A stretch of DNA of 59,205 nucleotides, from IMG/VR virus record IMGVR_UViG_3300007076_000006, positions 1 through 59,205 of that record; one strand, written 5' to 3'. The DNA is from a virus. This document shows positions 29,710 through 38,608 of this stretch, one piece after another. Position 1 is the first letter of the stretch. The number at the start of each line of letters is the position of its first letter. The notes beneath the pieces are model-generated. The model saw only the letters and a program-made list of their open reading frames with translations. It was not told where the DNA came from and made no database searches. The position numbers and the translations under genes were made by a program.

Positions 29710-30354
29710 TCAGCTATCGGCGCCCAGCGCCGTGATCTGCACGGCGACCGCGACGGCGCCATCGTTGTTGACGATCTTGAGCAGCTTGTGCGTGGCGTCC
29801 ACCGGCGTTCCCGTGGCGTCGTCACTGGCGAACCCGAACCACGCACCGTTCTTGACCTGGTACTGCGACGTCGCCCCGGCCAGGCCAGTGGCATTCCCCT
29901 GCACGACCCAGTCATTCCCGCCGGCGTTGCCGCACAGAATGGAGACGGCAGCCGTGCCGTTGACCGAATCGTCCGCGGCCGAAAGCACCCGGATGAGAAA
30001 GCCCTTGATGCGCGCGAAGGTCGCCGTCGGGTTGTTGGCCAGGTTGACGAACGCCGCCGAAAGGTCGATGGTCAGGTTTGCCCCGCCGGCGATGGAGTAG
30101 ATGCGCCGCATGCCCTGGTTCACGGCATTCGCGCCGGCCCCAGCGGCCTGGTTATAGTTCGAGGTTTTGGTAACGCCGTCTTGCAGGATCATCCCTTGAT
30201 CGTTTGCCGCTGCATTGGCCAACGTCTGCGAGGCGTTCCATTTGAACTGTGCGGCGGCCGTGGCGTTGATCGTGGTGAGCGGCGCGACCCAACGGACCAA
30301 AGCCATCAGGCCGAGGAAGACGCCCACAATCGCCAGGATGCTTCCAGTTCCCAT
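29710..30354 (-). CDS. Hypothetical virion protein with hydrophobic N-terminus
   Basis: 214 residues. Residues 5-28 are a membrane-like helix (ILAIVGVFLGLMALVRWVAPL). The rest is beta-rich and small-residue rich (GGANLTIDLSAAFVNLANNP; AVSILCGNAGGNDWVVQGNA), like capsid or tail decoration proteins. The helix could insert into the host membrane or be buried. Not recognised. Confidence 0.5.
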   Translation of the reverse strand: MGTGSILAIVGVFLGLMALVRWVAPLTTINATAAAQFKWNASQTLANAAANDQGMILQDGVTKTSNYNQAAGAGANAVNQGMRRIYSIAGGANLTIDLSAAFVNLANNPTATFARIKGFLIRVLSAADDSVNGTAAVSILCGNAGGNDWVVQGNATGLAGATSQYQVKNGAWFGFASDDATGTPVDATHKLLKIVNNDGAVAVAVQITALGADS

Positions 30355-30369
30355 TGTCCGCCTCGCTGT

Positions 30370-30885
30370 CTAATTGCTGGTGGGCTGAGCCGGCTTGGGC
30401 GCGGGCTCCATCGTGATACACCAGATCACAAACGCACTGACCGCCCACTGAAACGCCGGCCGACTCGCCAGGTCGCTGTCGAGGATGATCCGCGGCGACA
30501 CTTCCGCGTTGTAGAACTCGGCCACTCCCGGCAGGACCTGGAGCCGCCGGAAGTGGTTAAGGATCAACCGCCGCCAACTCAGGTACGCCTTGCGGGCCTT
30601 GCTGTCGGCATTGTCGAGCGTGGTCCGATCGAGGATGTAGCCGCGCACCGGGTAGGCGACTTCGATCTCCTCGAAATTGCCGTCGCGTTCTTCTTCCTGC
30701 TCGCCGTCGATGGTGCAAACGATGCACGGCATCTGCTTTTCCTGTGCCGGCGGGATATTGCGGGCGAACACCTGGTTGCCGATGTTGCCCGGCGGCGAGG
30801 TTCCCTGGAGGTTCAGGCCGATGATCTCGGCGACGACCGCCTCCAGGCAGCGCTCGTGCAGCGTCAGGCTCTGGTCGATCGGCAC
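30370..30885 (-). CDS. Tail completion/minor tail protein candidate
   Basis: 171 residues from a GTG at 30885 with GGAGGGG upstream. It starts PIDQSLTLHERCLEAVVAEI, continues with a basic-aromatic core, and has MPCIVCTIDGEQEEERDGNF. Its place directly after the gpG-like gene and its size resemble gpU-like tail terminators. Inferred from gene order. Confidence 0.5.
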   Translation of the reverse strand: MPIDQSLTLHERCLEAVVAEIIGLNLQGTSPPGNIGNQVFARNIPPAQEKQMPCIVCTIDGEQEEERDGNFEEIEVAYPVRGYILDRTTLDNADSKARKAYLSWRRLILNHFRRLQVLPGVAEFYNAEVSPRIILDSDLASRPAFQWAVSAFVIWCITMEPAPKPAQPTSN

Positions 30886-30886
30886 G

Positions 30887-31366
30887 CTACAACCCCTCCA
30901 CCACAGCCCGCGCCGCATGCTCCGTGATGATCTGCTCGATCTGCTGGGCCAGCGGATCGCCGATCCCGATGAACGGCCGGGCCGGGATCGTCGGCGTGCC
31001 GTCCTGCTGGTAGCCTGCGTAGGCCAGATTCGTGCCGTACTCCAGCCGGACGTCGGTCAGCGTTTCGACGTGCCCGGCCCCCTTGCCCGTGACGCTCGCC
31101 ATCAGGGCGCCGCTGTCGCGTAGCGGCTGGGGCGTCCCGCCGGCCGCGCGGCCGCGCTTGTCTCGCTTGCGTCGCCGGCTGCTCGCCTTCAAGGGCTTCC
31201 ACGGCTCGCCGTCAGGGCCGTGCGAGCCGGTGAAGTTTTCCTTTTCCTTGCTGGCGATGAGCTGGCGGATCACCTGGAGCGGCTGCCGGAACGATATTCG
31301 CCGGCCGAGGCTGGCCAGGCGATCGCCGAGCTGCTCGAACGTCATGGTCTCGACGTAGCCGGCCAT
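30887..31366 (-). CDS. Mu gpG-like virion morphogenesis protein
   Basis: 159 residues. The N-terminal MTFEQLGDRLASLGRRIS, middle IASKEKENFTGSHGPDG and EPWKPLK, then PLRDSGALMASV and LEYGTNLAYAGYQQDGTPTI with PARPFIGI are the conserved blocks of the phage virion morphogenesis/tail S family (PF05069). Members act in head-tail joining. Order capsid, two small genes, gpG agrees with Mu-like head modules. Confidence 0.85.
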   Translation of the reverse strand: MAGYVETMTFEQLGDRLASLGRRISFRQPLQVIRQLIASKEKENFTGSHGPDGEPWKPLKASSRRRKRDKRGRAAGGTPQPLRDSGALMASVTGKGAGHVETLTDVRLEYGTNLAYAGYQQDGTPTIPARPFIGIGDPLAQQIEQIITEHAARAVVEGL

Positions 31367-31369
31367 CGC

Positions 31370-31873
31370 TCACCACTCCGTTCCACAGTCGCCGCTCCGC
31401 GACAGCGGCACCGGAGATCCCGGGGCATTGGGCCCGTCCGTCCGACAGCTCCCCGGCTGACCGAGCCGGAAGATGTCATTCGTCGTGCTCAGGCTGCCGT
31501 GGCCCACCTCGCCCTGGGCATTGACCGGGTCCGCGATAGCGCCGCCGGCGTCCAGCGTCAGGATTTGGCCGAGCTTTTTCCGCCAGTAATCCAGCTCCGT
31601 CCGCCACTCGCCAACCTCGTCCTTGTCCCCGGCGCCGTCGATCAGGGCCTGGTAACGGGCCAGGAACCGCTGGAAGGTCGCCCCGCGGTCCCAGGTGCCG
31701 ATCTGGGCTGCCGAGTAGCCGCACAGGATGAAGTGGTCCAGGATCGCATCGTAGGCCGCCTGGTTGGCGTCGGTGACGACCGCGGCCCAGAAGGCGTCAA
31801 GGTCGCCGACGCCCTTGTGCAGGGCCGCGGCGACCGATGCGGTCACCTGTGCGTCGGTGACGAAACCTGCCAA
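31370..31873 (-). CDS. Head-tail connector candidate
   Basis: 167 residues. Helical N-terminal half (TDAQVTASVAAALHKGVGDL, then AILDHFILCGYSAAQIGTWD) of the type seen in head-completion proteins between capsid and gpG genes of Mu-like modules. The C-terminal 40 residues are glycine/serine-rich and probably disordered. Assigned by position. Confidence 0.5.
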   Translation of the reverse strand: MAGFVTDAQVTASVAAALHKGVGDLDAFWAAVVTDANQAAYDAILDHFILCGYSAAQIGTWDRGATFQRFLARYQALIDGAGDKDEVGEWRTELDYWRKKLGQILTLDAGGAIADPVNAQGEVGHGSLSTTNDIFRLGQPGSCRTDGPNAPGSPVPLSRSGDCGTEW

Positions 31874-31886
31874 GCCTCACCGCCTT

Positions 31887-32231
31887 TCAGCGCCGCTTGC
31901 CGGATCGGCCGGCGCCAACCGGCTCGGCCAGCTCGGGCTCAGCCGTCTTCTCGGCGGCGGCCTGTTCAAGCTGCACGACGCGCTCGCTCAGGGCGTGAAC
32001 GGTTCGTTCCAGGGCGTTGACGCGGTCCATCAGCGACGCGCCGAAGTCGCGGGTGGGGATATTCGTGGCCCGCGGCTTTTCCGGCACGAAGTCCTTGGGA
32101 GCCATCGGATGATCGGGATGCTCGTGGCCGCAGCGCTCGCACTTGACGACGCCGGTCGAGACGCCGTTGGCGATCCGGCTCCCGATGCACAGCGGGCCGT
32201 GACACTTTTCGCAATCGCCAAGCGGGTTCAT
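31887..32231 (-). CDS. Zinc-finger and coiled-coil protein in the head module
   Basis: 114 residues. CEKCHGPLC and CERCGHEH form a zinc site (residues 7-37), followed by a coiled coil with a heptad pattern (MDRVNALERTVHALSERVVQ). Two genes from the gpG-like gene, right after the capsid gene. It may bridge or scaffold. No known family. Confidence 0.55.
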   Translation of the reverse strand: MNPLGDCEKCHGPLCIGSRIANGVSTGVVKCERCGHEHPDHPMAPKDFVPEKPRATNIPTRDFGASLMDRVNALERTVHALSERVVQLEQAAAEKTAEPELAEPVGAGRSGKRR

Positions 32232-32279
32232 CGTGATCTCCGTTGCTGACGCTTCGCAAGCCGGCTAGTTCGCGGTGAA

Positions 32280-33233
32280 TTACACCACGCCGTCGAGGTA
32301 GCCCGAGCAGGCGAGGTCCGCGAAGCCCTTGTAGTAGTTTTCGGTCTGGCCAATGAGGCTCAGGGTCAGGGCCTGCCGCGCGATGTGCTCGATCAGCGTG
32401 GAGCACACGATGAGCAGCGTCTTGTCGGTGAACTTGGTCTGGCCGTGCGGGTAATAGTTCTGGTCGGTGGCCAGGTTCTTGGGGAACGTGAACTGGCGGA
32501 ACCGCGCGTTGACGGTGCCGAGCGCGGTCTGCATTTCCTGGACGGTCGGCGTGTTGGCCCACTTGACCAGGATCGCATCCCACCAGAAGCCGAAGGCCGC
32601 GGCGCCGCGAAGGTCGCTCCACCATTTCACCATGCGGGTTTTGCGTGCCTCGGGCGTGCCCGCGTCGGTGTCGAAGTTCGGCCCCTCGCGCATCTGCCAG
32701 AGCAGCGGCTTGACCATCTTGTTGGCGATGACCAGGGCAACTGCCGCGTGGGTGACACCGTCGCTGGCAGCCGCCGGAGCGCTGACGATGTTGTTGCCGG
32801 TGCCAACGGTGTGCGAGGCGGCGAAGAAGTTGGAGCCGTCGAAGCAGGGCGTGGTCTGGCCTGCCGCCAGGTTGATGAGCGACTGGATCGTGCGGTACTC
32901 CTGCGCGCCCCGCGCCATCGCGGCGGCTTGCTTCTTGAAGCCGTCGATCTGGTCGTCCTCGAGGTCCTCAAAGAGGCACTCGAATTCGGCCGTGTACGTC
33001 AGGTTCGGGACGCGGTAGTTCGTCTCGCCGAGCTTGGCGTACTGGCGGTAGCCCTTCCACTGGTGGAGCATGGGCGGCGGGAAGAGCCAGGGGTAGTTTT
33101 CGACCCGGCCCTTGGAGTCGACGAGGGTCAAGGCCGGCTCGATCGGCGCCTGTTCCGGCACCTGATCGTAGGCGTTCACGAAGGCGACGTTGAGCGCCTG
33201 GGTGTAGATGTCGATTTTGTCGGTCAGAGCCAT
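32280..33233 (-). CDS. Major capsid protein (Mu gpT-like)
   Basis: 317 residues. Typical features of the Mu gpT-like HK97-fold capsid family: ALTLVDSKGRVENYPWLFPP, ETNYRVPNLTYTAEFECLFED near residue 90, then FFAASHTVGTGNNIV and WDAILVKWANTPTVQ. The N-arm is long and helical. It follows the protease/scaffold gene. The call rests on motif memory and strong gene order. Confidence 0.85.
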   Translation of the reverse strand: MALTDKIDIYTQALNVAFVNAYDQVPEQAPIEPALTLVDSKGRVENYPWLFPPPMLHQWKGYRQYAKLGETNYRVPNLTYTAEFECLFEDLEDDQIDGFKKQAAAMARGAQEYRTIQSLINLAAGQTTPCFDGSNFFAASHTVGTGNNIVSAPAAASDGVTHAAVALVIANKMVKPLLWQMREGPNFDTDAGTPEARKTRMVKWWSDLRGAAAFGFWWDAILVKWANTPTVQEMQTALGTVNARFRQFTFPKNLATDQNYYPHGQTKFTDKTLLIVCSTLIEHIARQALTLSLIGQTENYYKGFADLACSGYLDGVV

Positions 33234-33286
33234 CGCCGGTCTCGCACCGCTCCCCGGCGGTCGTCCCCTGGGTTCGCAGCGGCAAT

Positions 33287-33306
33287 CCCGACCGGGGAAG
33301 GTCGGG
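33287..33306. other. Hairpin upstream of the capsid gene
   Basis: A 7-bp perfect inverted repeat CCCGACC/GGTCGGG in the 146-bp gap before the capsid start. There is no T-run, so it is more likely an mRNA-stabilising or attenuating hairpin than a terminator. Confidence 0.45.
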
Positions 33307-33379
33307 GCTTCGGGTGGCCTACCCTAGCCGCTGTTTTTCGTGCCCGTCTGCTGACACCTCGCCTGCTGGCGAATGGTCG

Positions 33380-34822
33380 TTAGAAGTCCGCGCTCGCCGC
33401 GATCAGGCCGGCGCCGCCGCCGCCCTGCAACAAGATGCTGTGCGCCGCCGCCGACAAGGTCACGGTGCTCGCCAGCGAGACGAGCGTGCTCGTATGGCCC
33501 GTGCCGGTCGTGAGGCCGGTTGCCGCCGCGGCGGCCGCACCATCGACAACCACCTTGAAACTGCCCACGGTCACCGTCACGGTCGGCGCCGCCCGCATGG
33601 GCGTCGGCAGCGAGAAGACGTAGCCCTGCGTGTTGGTGCCGGTCGGGGCGCCGTTGGCGACCTGGATGCCGGCCGCCGGCTCGTTGAGCTGGAAGAAATA
33701 GCGCTGGCACAGGGCCAGCTCGAACTCGACGTCGCGATGCTCGAAGGCGGTCTCGGCGGCGCCCACTTCGAGCTGGATGCCGTTGATGATGATCGAGTCG
33801 TCGCTACCCGCGGTGCCGGCCGGGGTCCACTGGAAGATGACGCCAAGCTGCGTGCAGCCCGCCGGCACGGTGCCGGTGAAGCTGTACCGCGTCATCGTGG
33901 ACGTCAGCGCCTGCGTCGTGTTGATCACGTGCGCCTGGCCGGCCCAGGAAGCGGTGAACAAGTTCGCGGCGGTGTCGTTGGTCCCCGTGCCGCTTTCGAG
34001 CTGCACGGTGAGATTGCCGCCGGAGTAATTCGCCCCGGTACGGGCCCAGAAGCTCAGGGTAACCTTTTGGCCCTGGCAGCGAATGCTGTCGGCGGTCTCC
34101 AGCACCTGGCACATGTTGAAGGCCGCAGTGTTGGCGTTGCCGCTCTTGCGCTGCCACTTGAGGGAGTTGGCGAAGCCGGGCACGGTCGTATCCGCCACCT
34201 GGCTCCAGTTGATCGTCGAGGAAGCACCGCCCTTGAACGCAAAACGGTCCGGGCCGTAGGTGACCGTGCTGGCAATGTCGGCCGCCTGGGACGTGCCGCG
34301 CTGGAACGGATTGACCGTGAAGTCGCCGCCGTCGATCAGGTTGCGAGGATTGGCCAGGGCGCTCGGCGCGATGTTGACCTGATCCACGCCCGACCAGAAC
34401 GGCCGGATCAAAACCAGCGTCGAGCTGAGGACCTGGTCCACCCAGCCGACGAGCACGGCGTTGACGGAACTGTAGCCGACCGTCTGGTTGTCCACGACGT
34501 AGACGGCTTTGCCCTCGTCGCCGGCGACGGCCGCGGCGATCGCCATGGCGAACCGCCAGGGGCGTTCGATCTTCACCGGCCGGCCGGCCGTGTCGCCGCC
34601 GAAGACCTGGACGCGGTCGGTCTCGGCGAGGATGCCGTCGAACTTGAGCCCGGCGGTGTCGGCCGCGTGATCGACGGTGCCGCCCGCGATCTGGGTGCCC
34701 GCGAGAGCCATCATTTGGCCGGGATAGTAGATCGTCGCGGTGGCAAACTGCGTGGTGCGCTCGATCTTGTCGTCGCCCCAGGGCACGGTCGCCATCGGGA
34801 CCCGGGCGGTTGCATTCGCCAT
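33380..34822 (-). CDS. Capsid decoration protein fused to a fibre/carbohydrate-binding-like domain
   Basis: 480 residues. Residues 1-150 resemble small Mu-type head decoration proteins (TATIYYPGQMMALAGTQIAG; VDQVLSSTLVLIRPFW). From about 165 the sequence changes to a beta-sandwich found in phage fibres (NLIDGGDFTVNPFQRGTSQ, YGPDRFAF, VTLSFWARTGANYSGG, IIINGIQLEVGAAETAFEHR). A glycine-rich end follows. It lies between scaffold and capsid genes, so it probably displays a sugar-binding domain on the head surface. Confidence 0.65.
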   Translation of the reverse strand: MANATARVPMATVPWGDDKIERTTQFATATIYYPGQMMALAGTQIAGGTVDHAADTAGLKFDGILAETDRVQVFGGDTAGRPVKIERPWRFAMAIAAAVAGDEGKAVYVVDNQTVGYSSVNAVLVGWVDQVLSSTLVLIRPFWSGVDQVNIAPSALANPRNLIDGGDFTVNPFQRGTSQAADIASTVTYGPDRFAFKGGASSTINWSQVADTTVPGFANSLKWQRKSGNANTAAFNMCQVLETADSIRCQGQKVTLSFWARTGANYSGGNLTVQLESGTGTNDTAANLFTASWAGQAHVINTTQALTSTMTRYSFTGTVPAGCTQLGVIFQWTPAGTAGSDDSIIINGIQLEVGAAETAFEHRDVEFELALCQRYFFQLNEPAAGIQVANGAPTGTNTQGYVFSLPTPMRAAPTVTVTVGSFKVVVDGAAAAAATGLTTGTGHTSTLVSLASTVTLSAAAHSILLQGGGGAGLIAASADF

Positions 34823-34888
34823 GACTGTTTCCTCGCTGCGTGAGTGCTTGCTGGAACGACGCGGACGCTACGCGCTACCGCCCCGGTG

Positions 34889-36649
34889 TCAGATCTTCAA
34901 AAACGCCTTCGCCGTCAGGCCCGGCTCGCGCTGGGCGGCGGACTTGTACGCCTTGACGATGTCGTCCTTGCTCGTGCCGGTCTTCCGGAAGGTTTCCGCG
35001 AACTGCTCGTAGTGCTGCTCGACGGCGGCCACCTCGGCATTTTCGGAGAACGCGGTCGCCGTGCCGCCCGGGCCGGTCTTGCCGATCTCGTGGAACTTGG
35101 CGATCGCCGGCCGCTTTTCCAGGATGGCGAGCTGCTTGTCCAGCTCGGTCAGGCCGTCGGAGAACTTCTGGACGCCGTCGGCCCGGTAGAGCTGGTCCTT
35201 GAGCCCGGCGTCGATCTCGGCCGGCAGGACCTTGCCCTGCTTGATGAGCACGTCGAGGCGGGCGTCGATCGACTTTTTCTTTTCCGCCTCTTGGAACTTC
35301 TGCACGTCCTGCCGGGCCGCGCCCAGCGTGTCCGTGATCGGCTTGAGCATGAGCTGGAACGCCTGGTGGGTCGTGCGGTCGATCTCCAGCGTCTTCTGCT
35401 CGCCGCCCTCGCTGTAGTGCATGACGATCTTCTTGGGATCGGTCGAGGGCGTGGCCATCGGCGGCTCGCTCAGCTTGGCGCCGGGCGGGTAGGCCTTGGT
35501 GGTGTCGGGGGGAGTTTCGCCCATCTTTGCCTCCGGTGTCTTGGGCGGTTCGGGAGGGACCTTCTCTTCCGCCATTTCCTGCATGCCGCTCTTGTAGACG
35601 CGGATGATCTCGGCCAGCTCGGGGTCGTCCATCTTCTCCAGGATGTCCGTGGCAAAGCCGTACTCCTGGAGCATCTGGATCATCTCGTCGCGGCTGACGC
35701 CCGCCGGCGGCGCGTCGGCGTACTCGCCGTCAGGCTTGGGCTGCTCGTCGGCGAACTTCTTCCAGGTCGCCTTGGCCTTGTCGCTGAACTTGGCCAGCTT
35801 GTTCCGCTTGGCCTTGGGCTTCGCCGGCGGGGTGGCGGTCGTCGTCATGGGTCGGACCTCGCTGAAACAGAGAAAGGTTCCGGCGGACTCGCGCCGGCGA
35901 ATTTCCTTGGGAGCGAGCGTTGCGCGGCGGGCCGGCCGCTCGCTGTAGTCGGCCAGGGGGAGATCGGCCAGCGTCTTGATCTGCGGCAGCTCGCCGCCCA
36001 GCAGAGCGACGCGGCGCAGTGCCTTGCCGTGGTGCTGGCCGTCAGGCCCCTCGAAATCGTCGTACACCTCGGCCGAAACCGAGTTGTACGCGCGGCCATT
36101 GATGAGCCGGGCAATCGTCTGCGGCACGTCGGCGAAGTCGGCCAACTGGGTGTACCGTTTGCCGGTGCCCTCGCAATACGCGCAGGCAGTCGAATTCTCG
36201 GCGTGGCAGGCCAAGCATGGCTCATCGTGGAATTCGTTGTGCAGGCCAACGACGCGCCCGGCCGACGGATAGCCGCTGTTTTCGAGGAACGACTGGTCTT
36301 CCTCGTGCCCGGTGACGACGGGTGGCTTGAGGAACGCCTTGAGAGCGACGGCGTTCTCGGCCATGCGATTGAGATCGGCGACCGTGTACGTCTTCCCCTC
36401 GCGGTGCTCGCCGGCCTGGAAGATTTCCACGTCCTTGACCGTGGCGAGCTTGGGGCCGCTTTTTTCATTTTTGGCGGCGGACTCGGCGTATTCCTGCATC
36501 GCGGCCGCGACGGCCTGGGCGCGATCGGGGCCGTCTTCGGCGTGGGCGAAGTAGCCCTTGCCCTCGGCCTTCATCCAGTTGCAGAGTGCGAACGGGGATT
36601 CGGCCTTGTCGCCGACCGCCTTGGCACAGGCTTCGATGTCCGCTGGCAT
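34889..36649 (-). CDS. Mu gpI-like protease and scaffold
   Basis: 586 residues from the ATG at 36649. The N-terminal 250 residues include IFQAGEHREGKTYTVADLNR and AYNSVSAEVYDDFEG, like Mu-type prohead proteases. They also contain a cysteine-rich insert CLACHAENSTACAYCEG, an unusual zinc-like loop. From about residue 270 (MTTTATPPAKPKAKRNK) to the end is a charged, helical scaffold. An internal start there, as in Mu gpI/gpZ, is possible. It processes the prohead and guides capsid assembly. Confidence 0.75.
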   Translation of the reverse strand: MPADIEACAKAVGDKAESPFALCNWMKAEGKGYFAHAEDGPDRAQAVAAAMQEYAESAAKNEKSGPKLATVKDVEIFQAGEHREGKTYTVADLNRMAENAVALKAFLKPPVVTGHEEDQSFLENSGYPSAGRVVGLHNEFHDEPCLACHAENSTACAYCEGTGKRYTQLADFADVPQTIARLINGRAYNSVSAEVYDDFEGPDGQHHGKALRRVALLGGELPQIKTLADLPLADYSERPARRATLAPKEIRRRESAGTFLCFSEVRPMTTTATPPAKPKAKRNKLAKFSDKAKATWKKFADEQPKPDGEYADAPPAGVSRDEMIQMLQEYGFATDILEKMDDPELAEIIRVYKSGMQEMAEEKVPPEPPKTPEAKMGETPPDTTKAYPPGAKLSEPPMATPSTDPKKIVMHYSEGGEQKTLEIDRTTHQAFQLMLKPITDTLGAARQDVQKFQEAEKKKSIDARLDVLIKQGKVLPAEIDAGLKDQLYRADGVQKFSDGLTELDKQLAILEKRPAIAKFHEIGKTGPGGTATAFSENAEVAAVEQHYEQFAETFRKTGTSKDDIVKAYKSAAQREPGLTAKAFLKI

Positions 36650-36684
36650 GGCCTGATCGTAAACCAGGCTGTCAAGAGGTTTCC

Positions 36685-36712
36685 TGCATAGCAGGCGCAA
36701 GCCGATATAAAA
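36685..36712 (+). promoter_or_regulatory. Probable promoter of a moron gene
   Basis: TATAAA at 36706-36711 makes a good -10; the -35 is poor (CCTGCA region, 17 bp upstream). A small CCTGC/GCAGG hairpin precedes it. It would give a leader of about 33 bases before the ATG at 36751. Confidence 0.45.
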
Positions 36713-36750
36713 TGCGTTCGGAGATCAAGCAACCTTCAGGAGCCACGATC

Positions 36751-37272
36751 ATGGGAAGAGAGATTCGCCGCGTGCCGCCCGATTGGGACCATCCACTCTG
36801 CACGACGGCAAATGCTCCGCATCCGTCGCACGTCGGCAAATTCATGTTGCTTTACGACAACGATTATGAGACCGCTGCGGAGGAATGGCTGCGTGAGTTG
36901 GATCTGTGGAAGAAAGGCGAGCATCCGCGCCAATCGAAGAGTTGCAAGTATTTCTGGGAGTACAGCTCGCCACCCGACGAATCTTTTCATCGGAAGCGAA
37001 AATGGACGGTAGGCGAAGCCACGCACTACCAGATTTATGAGACCGTGAGCGAAGGAACGCCGGTCAGCCCCGTCTTCGCGTCGCTTGAGGACATGATCGA
37101 ATGGATGATCCGGCCCGTCGATCGCGCCTCAGTCTACAACTGCGGGTTACAGGAATGGCAGACGATGCAAGGCATGACTCGCGAACAGGCGGAGCGTTTT
37201 TGCAAGGACGGCGGAGCCTTCTCTTTGGTCAATTCCCCAGAGGCAGGTCCCGTTGTTGGCCATCGTGCCTGA
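36751..37272 (+). CDS. Conserved phage protein on the opposite strand (moron)
   Basis: 173 residues, starting MGREIRRVPPDWDHP with CAGGAG upstream. The pattern of a GREIRRVP start, a repeated YD..YE.AAEEWL, FWEYSSPPDESF and EATHYQIYETVSEGTPVSPV matches a hypothetical family I recall from many phages. It stands alone on the plus strand between the gpF-like and protease genes, with its own promoter. Function unknown; expression during lysogeny is likely. Confidence 0.65.
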   Translation: MGREIRRVPPDWDHPLCTTANAPHPSHVGKFMLLYDNDYETAAEEWLRELDLWKKGEHPRQSKSCKYFWEYSSPPDESFHRKRKWTVGEATHYQIYETVSEGTPVSPVFASLEDMIEWMIRPVDRASVYNCGLQEWQTMQGMTREQAERFCKDGGAFSLVNSPEAGPVVGHRA

Positions 37273-37290
37273 GTAAGAGGCTGAACTTTT

Positions 37291-38481
37291 TCACGCCGCC
37301 CAGTCCGGCTGGACGCGCGCCCCGGCGTGTTGGAGCGCCAGCCATTCAGTGTGGAAGATGGGGATGAAATCGCACCTACACTGGAAGCCGTCGAAGTGCC
37401 CCGCGACGGAATCCCGTACGCGGCTGAACTCCACCGAGCTGGGATAATACTTGTCGAAGTGTGCGGCGTGGGCCGGCCGTTGCCGCCCGTCGCTGATGCC
37501 GACGTATCGCCAGACCGGGAACGAATCCGCGACCTCGGCCAGCTCCTGCTGCGCCCCATCGCGGTAGCTCTCCATCATGTTGGTTCGGAACACGTTCTCC
37601 GCATAGGCCCCGCTTACCTGCTTGCCGCCCTCCGTCTGCGTGATCCCGGCCTCTTGCAGCAGATTCAGGATCGCGCGCGGTGTCGCCCGGACGTCCTTCC
37701 CCGTCCGCAGCACGTCTTCAATCGCCCCCTTGATCCGGTCGAGCACAACCTCGTCGGCGTTTACCGCCAGCGTGAACGCCTCGCGGTTGGCCTCCTGGGT
37801 GAACTGGCTCGCGTTCACGCCGGGCATGCTGATCTTGCGGCGGAAGTATTCCAGGGCCTTCGCCGGGGCGAACGGTTCCAGCGGCGTGTCGTCGAATACT
37901 TCAAACGGCGTCGGGTCGGAGAACTTGAACACGCCCTCCGCGTGCTGCTCGTAGCGCTGGAGCCGGAGCCGGATGCGCGCGCGTCCCAGGAGCTGGGCCG
38001 TTGCGTTGGTCGCCGCGATGGCGTCGGCGAGCTGCTGCCGTTCCGTCATGGTGTAGATCTGCCGGGCGGCGAGCACGCGGCCGCCGCCCGAGCTGAGCAG
38101 CCGGCGCAGGGCCTGGCGAGTGATCGTGGCGAGCACGGCGGCTCCCTGGCGCTTGGCGGCCGCCAGGAGCTGTTCGGCCTTGGCGCCGTCCTGGCCGCCC
38201 AGGGCGACCTCGCCGCCGTCGGCGACCTGGGCGTCGAGGCGGTGCTCGATCTGGCGGGCGGTGCCCGTGCGGGAGCTGGCGCCGGGCGGAAGTGCGGGCG
38301 CTCGTACCGGCGACGGCGCTGCATGCTTGCGGATGACGCCCCCGCCGGAAACCAGCAGGCGCTTGGCCGGCACGGTGAAGATGCCGGGCGTGTCCGTGAC
38401 GGAGTACCGGCGCACGACGCCACCGCGCACGGGGAAGGGTCGCGCGCCAGGTGAGTCGCGGCGGATGACGCCCCCGTTCAT
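37291..38481 (-). CDS. Mu gpF-like head morphogenesis protein
   Basis: 396 residues from the ATG at 38481, which overlaps the upstream stop (ATGA). The C-terminal 150 residues contain the family pattern (PF04233): ENVFRTNMMESYRDGAQ, ADSFPVWRYVGISDGRQR with PAHAAH, and SVAGHFDGFQCRCDFIP. These are minor head proteins. The N-terminus has three GGVIRR-type repeats, unlike Mu. It sits between portal and protease genes. Confidence 0.85.
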   Translation of the reverse strand: MNGGVIRRDSPGARPFPVRGGVVRRYSVTDTPGIFTVPAKRLLVSGGGVIRKHAAPSPVRAPALPPGASSRTGTARQIEHRLDAQVADGGEVALGGQDGAKAEQLLAAAKRQGAAVLATITRQALRRLLSSGGGRVLAARQIYTMTERQQLADAIAATNATAQLLGRARIRLRLQRYEQHAEGVFKFSDPTPFEVFDDTPLEPFAPAKALEYFRRKISMPGVNASQFTQEANREAFTLAVNADEVVLDRIKGAIEDVLRTGKDVRATPRAILNLLQEAGITQTEGGKQVSGAYAENVFRTNMMESYRDGAQQELAEVADSFPVWRYVGISDGRQRPAHAAHFDKYYPSSVEFSRVRDSVAGHFDGFQCRCDFIPIFHTEWLALQHAGARVQPDWAA

Positions 38482-38606
38482 CCCTTGCACTTCCTGGCCT
38501 CCATCTTCTTGTGGCATTTCGGGCACCGACGCGGCCGGTGATTGAAAAGCCCGGAGTAGCGGCAGGTTCCGCACATCGCCCAATGGGTGGCTGCTCTCTG
38601 CTTCAT
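38478..38606 (-). CDS. Zinc-ribbon microprotein
   Basis: 42 residues: MKQRAATHWAMCGTCRYSGL then PRRCPKCHKKMEARKCKG. Two CxxC pairs 18 residues apart form a zinc ribbon. It is coupled to the gpF-like gene by an ATGA overlap, so a head-assembly partner is possible. Confidence 0.6.
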   Translation of the reverse strand: MKQRAATHWAMCGTCRYSGLFNHRPRRCPKCHKKMEARKCKG

Positions 38607-38608
38607 CA

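Noticed and set aside
33314-34843. 509-codon plus-strand frame opposite the decoration protein
   Set aside because: Antisense shadow in GC-rich DNA; no ribosome site or family pattern.
34844-36691. 615-codon plus-strand frame opposite the protease/scaffold gene
   Set aside because: Antisense shadow of a well-supported gene, rich in Leu/Gly/Arg/Val without a recognisable domain.
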